Below are positions 34,001 to 41,220 of a stretch of DNA of 64,000 nucleotides, piece by piece. The notes below the pieces were generated by a model. The model ran no database searches and was not told the DNA's origin. It saw only the letters and a program-made list of their open reading frames with translations. Position 1 is the first letter of the stretch. Each line of letters opens with the position of its first letter. Origin of the DNA: Halanaerobacter jeridensis (GTDB lineage Bacteria > Bacillota > Halanaerobiia > Halobacteroidales > Halobacteroidaceae). The stretch spans positions 1 through 64,000 of the forward strand of contig NZ_JAFBDQ010000012.1 in the NCBI RefSeq assembly GCF_016908315.1, read 5' to 3'. Both the position numbers and the translations under genes were made by a program.

Positions 34001-35523
34001 CGCCGCATCATGATATATATTCTATTGAGGACTTGGCCCAGTTAATCTTTGATTTAAAGAATGTTAATCCTGATTCGAGAGTTAGTGTTAAGTTAGTTTC
34101 AGAAGTAGGAATTGGAACTATTGCTGCCGGAGTATCTAAAGCTCATGCAGATATGATCTTGGTTTCAGGTTTCGATGGCGGTACAGGAGCAGCACCTTTA
34201 ACTTCAATTAAGCACGCGGGATTACCGTGGGAATTAGGAGTATCTGAAGCTCATCAGGTGTTAGTAAAGAATAATTTGCGTGATCGAGTCAGAGTGCAAA
34301 CTGACGGGCAGATGAAAACAGGACGAGATGTAGCAATTGCTGCTTTATTAGGAGCAGAAGAGTATGGATTTGCAACGGCACCATTAGTAGTTCTAGGTTG
34401 TATCATGATGCGTCAGTGTAGTGAAAATAGCTGTCCGGTTGGAATTGCAACTCAAGATCCACGTTTAAGAGAGAGATTTGCTGGCTCAAAAGAACAGATA
34501 ATTAATTACTTTACTTTTGTAGCGCAGCATTTAAGAGAAATCATGGCCGAATTAGGATTTAGAACAGTAGACGAAATGATTGGTCAAACAGATAAATTAG
34601 ATATGAATGATGCAATTAAGCATTGGAAATCTGAAGGAATTAATGTAGAAAAGATCTTACATCAACAGCAAGATGATACTGATTTAGCTGTACATTGTAC
34701 TCAAGATCAAGACCATGGAATTGATGATATCTTAGACCGTGATTTGATTGCTGCAGCTAAACCTGCTTTAGAAAAAGAAGAAAAAGTAACTATTGACCGT
34801 GAAATTAATAATACTAATCGTACAGTCGGAACCATGTTAAGTGGGCTGATTGCTAAAGAATACGGTGAAGAAGGTTTAGCAGATGATACTATTAATATTA
34901 ATTTAACTGGTTATGCTGGACAAAGCTTTGGTGCTTTTGCTATGAAAGGATTAACACTAAAGTTAGAAGGGCAAGCTAATGATTATGTAGCTAAAGGAAT
35001 GTTTGGCGGTAAAGTAATTGTTAAGCAGCCTGATGAATTAGAAGTTCCAGCCCATAAAAATGTAATTGCTGGTAATACCATTTTGTATGGTGCGACTGAA
35101 GGAGAATTATATATGAATGGTGTTGCTGGAGAGAGATTTGGAGTTCGTAATTCAGGTGCTCATGCAGTAGTAGAAGGTATTGGCGATCACGGTTGTGAAT
35201 ATATGACTGGTGGTCGAGTTGTAGTCTTAGGTCAAACGGGGCGTAATTTTGGTGCAGGTATGAGCGGTGGTATTGCTTATGTCTATGATATTGATGGCAA
35301 TTTCACTGAAAAGGTTAATGATTTAATGGTTGATATTGAAGAATTAAAGGAAGAAGATTTGGAATTAGTCCAAGACTTAGTAACTAATCATGTAGAATAT
35401 ACAGGTAGTGAACGAGGTAGAGAAGTTTTAGAAAATTGGGATGAAGTACAAGATAAATTTGTTAAAATCATTCCACCAAAGTATAAAGAAATCATGGCTG
35501 AGCGTAGGGAGGATGAAGAGTAA
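31021..35523 (+). CDS. gltB: Glutamate synthase (NADPH) large subunit
   Basis: A 1500-residue GOGAT alpha chain making glutamate from glutamine and 2-oxoglutarate. The glutamine amidotransferase nucleophile is Cys23 in KDNCGVGFIAH, implying removal of a 22-residue propeptide. Domains follow in order: class II amidotransferase (about 23-420), central domain (about 480-750), FMN/synthase domain (about 830-1190; SGEGGEDPER, GAKPGEGGHLPG), and the GXGXG beta-helix domain (about 1240-1440). The 3Fe-4S cysteines are C1127, C1133 and C1138. The stop overlaps the gltD start (TAATG). Ammonium assimilation in this organism thus has a GS-GOGAT arm. Confidence 0.98.
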   Translation: MVKAIGIPEEEGLYSPEQEKDNCGVGFIAHKFGNKSHRVVEQGLEILIRLAHRGAVGADPETGDGAGISIQMPDQFLRKVMNDQNVELPAVGDYGVGMLFLPQDEAERQEMINLIEKLITEEGQEVLGWRDVPVAEDEIGENAASKAPYIKQVVIGKGEGVDNFELKLYFLRRKIEKLVARLDIEEEELFNVTSFSSKVLIYKGLLLAEQISKFYLDLKDESMQSGFALVHQRYSTNTFPSWDLAQPFKYLAHNGEINTLRGNINWMEAREPSLESDILGDKIKELFPITDEEASDSSNLNNVVELMVASGMDVVEAMTMLIPEAWSKNEFLDEDVKAYHEYNATLMEPWDGPAAIGFTDGEQIGAKLDRNGLRPARYTVTKDDYIIAASEVGTLDTPSENIAESGRLQPGEMLVVDTEAGEIIHDEEIKEELSSAHPYREWLENNKQYLEDVAAEKEVESDYSEEITKEIRAFGYSREDLEVLIAPMAANQKEAIGSMGNDTPLAVLSNRTKPLFNYFKQLFAQVTNPPIDSIREKVVMSLKTNLGSKANILERTADKAKTIEFDSPILDNQQLNKIANLDSDEFKAATVDTVFDPEEENGLQNGLIKLFNRVTEQVEAGANVIILSDRGVNDSQAPIPSLLATSAVHNYLIENKMRNGVDLVVETGEAREVMHFALLIGYGALAVNPYLALDTISYMSDEGLYLTETEDRSRIEKRKRKYLKAVDKGLLKIMSKMGISTIQSYRGAQIFEAVGLSSEFVEQYFPGTTTRIEGIGLEVLEKEMQCNHQRAYNDPEHEDDLVANEGEYKWRAQGEHHLFSPEAIAKLQHATRKGDYELYKKYAQEIDDQSEHLATIRGLFDFKDRDPIPIEEVEAVEEIRQRFVTGAMSFGSISKEAHETLAKAMNEIGGMSNSGEGGEDPERFYDDRRSAIKQVASGRFGVTTNYLANADELQIKMAQGAKPGEGGHLPGKKVSESIAKVRHTTPGIDLISPPPHHDIYSIEDLAQLIFDLKNVNPDSRVSVKLVSEVGIGTIAAGVSKAHADMILVSGFDGGTGAAPLTSIKHAGLPWELGVSEAHQVLVKNNLRDRVRVQTDGQMKTGRDVAIAALLGAEEYGFATAPLVVLGCIMMRQCSENSCPVGIATQDPRLRERFAGSKEQIINYFTFVAQHLREIMAELGFRTVDEMIGQTDKLDMNDAIKHWKSEGINVEKILHQQQDDTDLAVHCTQDQDHGIDDILDRDLIAAAKPALEKEEKVTIDREINNTNRTVGTMLSGLIAKEYGEEGLADDTININLTGYAGQSFGAFAMKGLTLKLEGQANDYVAKGMFGGKVIVKQPDELEVPAHKNVIAGNTILYGATEGELYMNGVAGERFGVRNSGAHAVVEGIGDHGCEYMTGGRVVVLGQTGRNFGAGMSGGIAYVYDIDGNFTEKVNDLMVDIEELKEEDLELVQDLVTNHVEYTGSERGREVLENWDEVQDKFVKIIPPKYKEIMAERREDEE

Positions 35524-36989
35524 TGGCTAATAATAATAATGATGACTTTGGGTTTATGAAATATAATCGCGAAGAAATAGATAAACGTTCGATTGAAGAA
35601 CGGGTTGCAGATTTTAGAGAAGTAAAAGAAGATCCTACTCCCAAGTATGCTCGCAAGCAGGCAGCAAGATGTATGGACTGTGGAACTCCATTTTGTAATT
35701 TTTCTTGTCCTGTTGATAATTTATGTCCCGAGTGGCATGCTTTTGTTCGTAAAGAAGAATGGGAAAAAGCAATTAAGGTCTTGCATGAAACAAACAACTT
35801 CCCTGATTTCACAGGGCGATTATGTCCAGCGCCTTGTGAAGGTGGTTGTGTGTTAGGGATTAATGATGATCCAGTTGCTATTAAGAATATTGAGTATGCT
35901 ATTTCAGAAAAGGCATGGCAGGAAGGTTGGATTAAGCCGCATCCTCCTGAAGAAAGAACAGGTAAAGAAGTAGCGGTAGTTGGTTCTGGCCCAGCAGGTT
36001 TGGCTGCTGCTCAAGAACTAAATCGCAAAGGACATCAAGTTACAGTCTATGAGCGTGATTCTAAACCAGGCGGTATGTTGGCTTATGGTATTCCTGATTT
36101 TAAAATAGAAAAGTGGGTTGTTAACCGCCGAGTTGATCAATTAAAAGAAGAAGGAGTAGAATTCATTTTAGATACAGAAATTGGTACTGATATTCCAGCT
36201 CAAGAGCTAGAAGAAGACTATGATGCAGTAGTTTTAGCAGGAGGTTCTCGTGAAGCTCGGGACCTACCTGTTTATGGTCGAAAATTAGATGGGATTCACT
36301 ATGCAATGGATTATTTAAAGCAACAGAATAAACGAGTACAGGGCCAAGATATCCCTGAGGAAGAAAAAATTGATGCAGCAGGCAAGCGAGTAATTGTAAT
36401 TGGCGGTGGGGATACTGGTTCTGACTGTGTTGGTACAGCTGTGCGGCAGGGAGCAGAGAAAGTTTATCAAATTGAATTATTAGATAAACCACCGACAGAA
36501 AGAACACCAGATAATCCTTGGCCGCGATTTCCTCAGACTTTAAAGACATCTACTTCTCATGAGGAAGCAGAAAATTTAATTGATACTGGTGAGGACGAAT
36601 TTGATATTCGTGAATGGTCTGTCTTAACCAAGCGCTTTACTGGAGATGAAGATGATCATGTGCAGGAGTATCATGCTGCACAAGTAGAGTGGAAAGAAGA
36701 TGAGAATGGTGAAAGAGAAATGGAAGAAATACCTAATAGTGAATTTTCTCTGCCAATTGATATGGTTATTTTGGCTGTCGGGTTTGTTCATCCGGAGCAT
36801 GACGGGATGGTCGATGAACTTGACTTAGAGTTAGATGATAGAGGTAATATTGCTGATAATAATTATCAAACGAACCGCGATAATGTTTTTGCTGCTGGTG
36901 ATATGCGTAGAGGTGCATCACTAATTGTCTGGGCCATTAAAGAAGGTCAAGAAGTAGCCGAAGAAGTTGACCATTATTTAACAGATTAG
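35523..36989 (+). CDS. gltD: Glutamate synthase small subunit
   Basis: A 488-residue GOGAT beta chain that passes electrons from NAD(P)H via FAD to GltB. The N-terminal Fe-S domain has CMDCGTPFC, SCPVDNLCPEW and CPAPCEGGC. The FAD site is VAVVGSGPAGLAAAQEL (about 149-165), the NAD(P)H site is VIVIGGGDTGSDCVGTAV (about 290-307), and the second FAD motif is NVFAAGDMRRG. It overlaps gltB by one base, giving coupled translation, and is closed by a strong terminator. Confidence 0.98.
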   Translation: MANNNNDDFGFMKYNREEIDKRSIEERVADFREVKEDPTPKYARKQAARCMDCGTPFCNFSCPVDNLCPEWHAFVRKEEWEKAIKVLHETNNFPDFTGRLCPAPCEGGCVLGINDDPVAIKNIEYAISEKAWQEGWIKPHPPEERTGKEVAVVGSGPAGLAAAQELNRKGHQVTVYERDSKPGGMLAYGIPDFKIEKWVVNRRVDQLKEEGVEFILDTEIGTDIPAQELEEDYDAVVLAGGSREARDLPVYGRKLDGIHYAMDYLKQQNKRVQGQDIPEEEKIDAAGKRVIVIGGGDTGSDCVGTAVRQGAEKVYQIELLDKPPTERTPDNPWPRFPQTLKTSTSHEEAENLIDTGEDEFDIREWSVLTKRFTGDEDDHVQEYHAAQVEWKEDENGEREMEEIPNSEFSLPIDMVILAVGFVHPEHDGMVDELDLELDDRGNIADNNYQTNRDNVFAAGDMRRGASLIVWAIKEGQEVAEEVDHYLTD

Positions 36990-37013
36990 AAAATTAAATT
37001 ATATAATATATTG

Positions 37014-37054
37014 AATAAGGGGCTAACTCGAAAAGAGTTGGCCCCTTATTTTTA
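37014..37054 (+). terminator. Rho-independent terminator after gltBD
   Basis: 16-bp stem with one G-U pair (AATAAGGGGCTAACTC at 37014-37029, GAGTTGGCCCCTTATT at 37035-37050) followed by TTT. Confidence 0.92.
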
Positions 37055-37197
37055 TCTAAGAAATTATCTATATTATCAGGATCGGTGATTGATTTTATGA
37101 AATTTTAGAGATAGTTTTAGTATTGCTGAACAGTTATTTAATTGTTATAATATTTATATAATGTTAAAAATAAACATTAAATTGAGGGGGGGATAAA

Positions 37198-38421
37198 GTG
37201 AAAAAGATTATTGTTATAATTACTTTAATTTTAGTATTAGTAGTTTCTTTTAGTGGCTGTCTTAATTCTAAAGAAGAGTTTGCTAGTGCTCCAGTAAAGC
37301 TAGATAAGGAGGTTCAAAATAAGTTGATTAAAGAGAACTATCAATTTAGTTATCAATTATTTAAAACAATTTCTAATAATGATAGAGAAAAAAATGTCGC
37401 TATTTCACCGCTCAGTGTTTCAACTGTCTTAACGATGATTTATAATGGTGCTAATGGTGAAACAAAGACTGCTTTAGCAGAAACATTAGGATTGCAGGGA
37501 CTGACTTTGGCGGAAGTTAATAATTATTATGAGAAATTACAAGCACAGTTCTCAAAGCCTAATCAAAAAGTAGAATTAAAGTTTGCAAATTCTATTTGGA
37601 CTGATGATAATTTGGAATTAAAAGAAGAGTTTATGGACAATATGGATAAGTATTATCAGGGCCAAGCTTTTCAGACTGATTTTTCTAAATCTAGTGCTGT
37701 AGCTGAAGTTAATAACTGGATTGCCGAAGAAACACAAGGTAAAATTCCAGATATGATTGATAGTTTGACTGGTGTTAAAATGATGCTCATTAATGCTTTG
37801 TATTTCAAGGCTGATTGGCAGACACAGTTTCCTAAGTCTAACACAAGACAAGAATTATTTACGACAGGGTCGGGACAAGAGAAGCAAGTGGCAATGATGG
37901 GACAGCAAAATAAATTTAATTATTATCAAGATAAGAATTTAAAATTATTAGAATTACCTTATAGTAATCAACGATTAGCTATGTATATTGTATTAGCAAA
38001 TAAAGAAATCAAATTTAATTCATGGCTCAAAGATATAACCCCTCAGCAATTACAAGATAAAATGAATAAATTAAGTGCAGAGGAAGTTAAAGTGGCACTG
38101 CCTAAATTTAAATTGTCTTATGGAAGCAAAGAACTTAATGGAGTACTAACTAAAATGGGATTAGGGATTTTATTTAATGGTGGAGATTTAAGTAAAATAG
38201 CACCTCAAGTAACTTTAGGTGCTATTGAACATAAGACAGTTTTAGAAGTAAATGAAGAAGGTAGTGAAGCTGCTGGAGCAACAGATGCTAAAATGCCAAC
38301 AGCAAGACCCCCAGGGGCAATAAAAGAGTTTAATGCTAATCATCCTTTTCTGTTTATAATTAAAGATAAAAAAACAGCTAATATTTTATTTATGGGTCAA
38401 ATAGTAAATCCAAAATTATAA
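37198..38421 (+). CDS. Serpin-family protease inhibitor, lipoprotein
   Basis: A 407-residue serpin with a lipoprotein signal (about 1-21; lipobox SFSGC), so it should be tethered on the outer face of the membrane. Serpin signatures include ISPLSVSTVLTMIYNGANG near the N-terminus and NHPFLFIIKD near the C-terminus. The reactive loop hinge EEGSEAAGATDAK has small residues compatible with loop insertion, so an inhibitory mechanism is likely. The scissile bond falls around MPTARPP, with Ala or Arg at P1. The start is GTG after GGGGGG. It is monocistronic with a terminator. The target could be the cell's own or an external serine/cysteine protease. Confidence 0.95.
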   Translation: MKKIIVIITLILVLVVSFSGCLNSKEEFASAPVKLDKEVQNKLIKENYQFSYQLFKTISNNDREKNVAISPLSVSTVLTMIYNGANGETKTALAETLGLQGLTLAEVNNYYEKLQAQFSKPNQKVELKFANSIWTDDNLELKEEFMDNMDKYYQGQAFQTDFSKSSAVAEVNNWIAEETQGKIPDMIDSLTGVKMMLINALYFKADWQTQFPKSNTRQELFTTGSGQEKQVAMMGQQNKFNYYQDKNLKLLELPYSNQRLAMYIVLANKEIKFNSWLKDITPQQLQDKMNKLSAEEVKVALPKFKLSYGSKELNGVLTKMGLGILFNGGDLSKIAPQVTLGAIEHKTVLEVNEEGSEAAGATDAKMPTARPPGAIKEFNANHPFLFIIKDKKTANILFMGQIVNPKL

Positions 38422-38427
38422 TCTATT

Positions 38428-38463
38428 AAAAGAGAGTTAGTGATATCACTAACTCTCTTTTTT
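38428..38463. terminator. Bidirectional terminator between convergent genes
   Basis: A near-uninterrupted palindrome (AAAGAGAGTTAGTGA at 38428-38442 and its complement ending at 38460) followed by T-runs on both strands serves the serpin gene and the convergent membrane-protein gene. It overlaps the 3' end of the latter. Confidence 0.9.
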
Positions 38464-38913
38464 TAATGCCTTTTTTCCTAATTGAACAATAATAATGCTA
38501 GTTAAAATTCCTAAAAACAAATGACCTAATAGATAAATTATATTAGAACTAATTGATTCTGGTTGAATACGGCTGATTTCAAGTTGAGTAACAGGAATAA
38601 AAATTAACATCCAAGCAGCTGAACCGACAATAAAGCCTTTTAATATAAAATTATCTTTGCCTGTAAAGTAAATAAAATAAACCGTAATAATTCCTACGAT
38701 ACTAGCAATAGCAAAATCATTAAAAGCTCCAATTATTAACGCAGAAATTTCCCCTGTTTTATTTTTTGCTACAACAGCAGAGGTAGCAAATTCCCAAATA
38801 GTATGTTCTTTATAGTCAAAATAATAAAGAATAAACCCGAAAACATTTCTAATCAAATTGCTACTAACTCCAGCAAAAACTCCAAGAGGAATTTTATTTT
38901 CAAAAGAAAACAT
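38449..38913 (-). CDS. Small multi-pass membrane protein of unknown function
   Basis: A 154-residue protein with about four membrane helices (roughly 8-28, 58-84, 88-108, 122-147), not recognised as a characterised family. The segments SAVVAKNKTGEISALIIGAF and LLGHLFLGILTSIIIVQLGK are typical of short uncharacterised Firmicutes membrane proteins (YqhR- or DUF1440-like, by loose resemblance only). The ATG at 38913 is preferred; a TTG lies one codon upstream. It is convergent with the serpin gene. Confidence 0.7.
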   Translation of the reverse strand: MFSFENKIPLGVFAGVSSNLIRNVFGFILYYFDYKEHTIWEFATSAVVAKNKTGEISALIIGAFNDFAIASIVGIITVYFIYFTGKDNFILKGFIVGSAAWMLIFIPVTQLEISRIQPESISSNIIYLLGHLFLGILTSIIIVQLGKKALKKES

Positions 38914-39128
38914 CAATGATCATTCCTTTAAGAAAACAAAGTTTGAATAGAATTTTTTAGCATTATATTCTTTTGGCTTTCTTAATTAATAGTATAGCTT
39001 AATTGTTTAGAATTATACTGTCATTTAAAACAATTGCTAATGACTAAAAGAAGAAAAACTCATTTTTTTGTTAAATTAATTCACATTTTTTAAAATACTC
39101 CGCGAATAAAGAAGGTAAAACAAGAAAA

Positions 39129-39145
39129 TTGACGAAATATAACAA
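39129..39145 (+). promoter_or_regulatory. Second copy of the 17-bp signalling-gene motif
   Basis: TTGACGAAATATAACAA differs by one base from the copy at 24873-24889. It lies 69 bases before the TTG start of the membrane protein/kinase unit. Confidence 0.5.
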
Positions 39146-39213
39146 GTATAGCCAAATTACGAAAAAATATAAATATAAGTTTATGAAATTATAAGAATTT
39201 AAGGAGGGGACCG

Positions 39214-39702
39214 TTGATTCCATTTTCTTTTTTAAAAACAATTTTAGTGGTGCTACCAGAACAGATATTAATGTTGTATGTTGGCTTAGGTTTAATTGAT
39301 ATTAGAATAAATTTTAATAATGCATTAAAAGTAGCTACTGGTGGAGCAATTGTAGTCTGGGCTTTACGTTCTGGATTAAATTTATATGGACTTCATGCTT
39401 TAGTTACAATGGTTTATCTGATTATAGCAGTTAAATTTATCAAAAGAATAACTTTCTTTGTTGCTACAACAGCAATGTTAATCACATACATATTATTATT
39501 TTTTAATGAATATTTATTATTTTTGGGTTGGAGACTAACTTTTGAGCAGGCAATTGTTGATTTTATAAGTGATAGTTTAGTTAATTTTCTATTGATTGCT
39601 TATTTATCGAAAGTTTTATTTTTAGTATTGGGCTTATTGATTTATTATTATGATTTTAAATTAATTGATCTAGCAGGTGGTCAAAATGAATCAACAAGAT
39701 AA
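39214..39702 (+). CDS. Membrane protein paired with a GHKL kinase (possible split sensor)
   Basis: A 162-residue protein with five membrane helices (about 5-25, 33-52, 56-75, 78-98, 128-150), family unrecognised. The start is TTG with AAGGAGGGG close upstream. It overlaps the following kinase gene by 17 bases. AgrC-like kinases carry a membrane sensor of this size fused to the kinase; here the two parts are on separate chains. It may therefore be the sensor of a two-protein receptor (inference). Confidence 0.65.
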   Translation: MIPFSFLKTILVVLPEQILMLYVGLGLIDIRINFNNALKVATGGAIVVWALRSGLNLYGLHALVTMVYLIIAVKFIKRITFFVATTAMLITYILLFFNEYLLFLGWRLTFEQAIVDFISDSLVNFLLIAYLSKVLFLVLGLLIYYYDFKLIDLAGGQNESTR

Positions 39703-40546
39703 TCAATCTCAACTAAAATTAGTTATCACTATGTTGTTAGTACAATCATTTTTGTTAATAATGATTGTAACTGTTAATGAAGGCAAAATGCGGCAAGCTT
39801 TTTTTAATGGTTCTACTAGATTTGTAATTGCTTTTATAGTAATAGTTTCTTCCTGTTTATCAATTATGCTGGTGCTCAGATTATATCGGATGATTACTTC
39901 TCAAGCTGAATTAGAGATTAAAATGCTTAGACTAGAAGAAGAAAGGCAGGCTATGCAGCAATTAAAAAGGCAGCATCATGATTTTGTGAATAATTTACAA
40001 ACGATCTATAGCTTGGCTCAACTAGACAAGAAAAAAGAACTACTAAATTACATAGAAGGTGTAACTGAAGATTTTCAAAAGGTTAAAGTAGATAGTAAAC
40101 ATTCAGAAGTGCAGATTGTTGAAGCAACCTTATTACCAATGAAAGAGAAAGCTTTAGAGGCTAATATAGATTTTAGTTATCAATTAAAGCAGGGGTTTAA
40201 GAAAATTAATGCTTCTACTAATCAAATTATGAGAATTTTATTAAATTTAATTGATAATGCAATTGATGCTACTAAAAAGTTTAATAGAGAGAAAAAAATT
40301 AAAGTAATAGGAAAGGAGCAAGAGGAAAAATATATAATTTCTGTTTACAATAGTGGTCCGGTCATTGAAAGGGAGAAAATAAAAGAAATTTTAAAGGAAG
40401 GAGTCTCTAGTAAAGGTGAAAATCGAGGTTTAGGATTGTATATAGTGCAGGATATTTTAAATAAAGTAAATGGTAGATTAGAGATTAAAAGTGAAGAAGA
40501 GGTAGGAACTGAGTTTATTTGTTATTTTGCTAAAGCAGATAAGTAG
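39686..40546 (+). CDS. GHKL-type sensor histidine kinase (Spo0B/AgrC-like)
   Basis: A 286-residue kinase (counted from the ATG at 39686; an in-frame GTG exists at 39677). Two membrane helices (about 10-30 and 40-62) precede a Spo0B-like dimerisation helix with the putative phospho-His in QLKRQHHDFVNNLQTIY (about residues 95-111), then a HATPase_c domain (N-box RILLNLIDNAIDATKK, G2 GENRGLGLYIVQDI). The class matches AgrC, CitA/DcuS and SpoOB_a kinases. No response regulator is adjacent, so it is an orphan locally. The hairpin after the stop serves as terminator. Confidence 0.88.
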   Translation: MNQQDNQSQLKLVITMLLVQSFLLIMIVTVNEGKMRQAFFNGSTRFVIAFIVIVSSCLSIMLVLRLYRMITSQAELEIKMLRLEEERQAMQQLKRQHHDFVNNLQTIYSLAQLDKKKELLNYIEGVTEDFQKVKVDSKHSEVQIVEATLLPMKEKALEANIDFSYQLKQGFKKINASTNQIMRILLNLIDNAIDATKKFNREKKIKVIGKEQEEKYIISVYNSGPVIEREKIKEILKEGVSSKGENRGLGLYIVQDILNKVNGRLEIKSEEEVGTEFICYFAKADK

Positions 40547-40580
40547 AAGAGAAAGTGATAGCACTTTCTCTTCATTGTAC
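40546..40580. terminator. Hairpin terminator after kinase gene
   Basis: 12-bp perfect stem (GAAGAGAAAGTG at 40546-40557, CACTTTCTCTTC at 40562-40573). The plus-strand T-tract is weak (ATTGTACTT), but the stem also lies just past the stop of the convergent small gene. Confidence 0.65.
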
Positions 40581-40584
40581 TTAA

Positions 40585-40779
40585 TTAAAAGTTAATAAAT
40601 TTGTTTTTATCTCGTTTTCTTTCCATCATATCAATGGTGCCTAATAAAATATGGGCCAAGCCAAAACCAGTTACTCCCCACCCTAAACTAGGGTTACTGT
40701 TCTTAATCTTCATACCTAAGCCTGTCACAACTGTTCCTAAAGCAGTTGGAATTGATCCTTCTCTAATACGATTATTGAT
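40585..40779 (-). CDS. Small protein with an apparent non-AUG (ATC or ATT) start
   Basis: A 64-residue frame that reads INNRIREGSIPTALGTVVTG, then LGMKIKNSNPSLGWGVTGFG and LAHILLGTIDMMERKRDKNK, ending FINF. The Gly-rich hydrophobic middle and basic tail look like a genuine short membrane-associated protein. AAGGAGGG (40793-40786) is followed directly by ATT ATT ATC in frame, with no ATG, GTG or TTG near; the first GTG lies deep inside the frame and lacks a ribosome site. The start is therefore probably ATC (40779) or ATT (40782). A frame on the plus strand over the same bases has no ribosome site and poor composition. Function is unknown. Confidence 0.6.
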   Translation of the reverse strand: MNNRIREGSIPTALGTVVTGLGMKIKNSNPSLGWGVTGFGLAHILLGTIDMMERKRDKNKFINF

Positions 40780-40853
40780 AATAATCCCTCCTTGAATTTA
40801 GAGGTCTATCTTTATTATGCTATAAAGTTTGAGTACTTATACTGTAAAAATTA

Positions 40854-41067
40854 TCTATATAAAGTGGCACTATCGTGCCACTAGCTAGTAGATAAAAGCT
40901 AGTAGCTAGTAGTAAATTCAAAACCAAAAAACAGTTCATAGCTTTGAATTATTGAATACTAGGTTAATGTTTAGGTTTTGAATTTGATTTTATGTTTTTA
41001 ACTACTAGCTCCTAACTACTTACTTCTAGCTATAAAGTTGCACTGGAAGTGCAACTTTATATAGATA
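40854..41067. repeat. Palindromic element with 17-bp terminal inverted repeats
   Basis: The ends are TCTATATAAAGTGGCAC (40854-40870) and GTGCAACTTTATATAGA (41049-41065). Each end contains its own hairpin (AGTGGCAC/GTGCCACT on the left, AGTTGCAC/GTGCAACT on the right). Inside come degenerate 7-nt units of the type AGCTAGT on opposite strands, then AAATTCAAAACC (40914-40925) matched by GGTTTTGAATTT (about 40974-40985). The whole thing is a long imperfect palindrome without coding capacity. The same outer ends flank the element at 51116-51780. A MITE-like origin is likely. Confidence 0.7.
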
Positions 41068-41220
41068 TAATGCAATTCAGTATTCAATTTCTGCAATTCA
41101 GCAAAAATATATAACTAACATAAGAAATTCCCTTATAATATAAGTAACAAGTTAGCAATAATCTTATAACCCTATAAGCAGTTAACCACAATAATTTATA
41201 TCTATAGGGGGAAAAAATAT
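41068..41220. other. Leader region of the CstA gene
   Basis: AT-rich sequence containing the presumptive promoter. AGGGGGAAAA lies before the ATG. No clear riboswitch or operator was seen. Confidence 0.4.

Noticed and set aside
40601-40795. A 64-codon ATG-started frame on the plus strand
   Set aside because: It has no ribosome site and a low-complexity Pro/Lys/Ile-rich translation; the opposite strand over the same bases has a strong ribosome site and protein-like composition.
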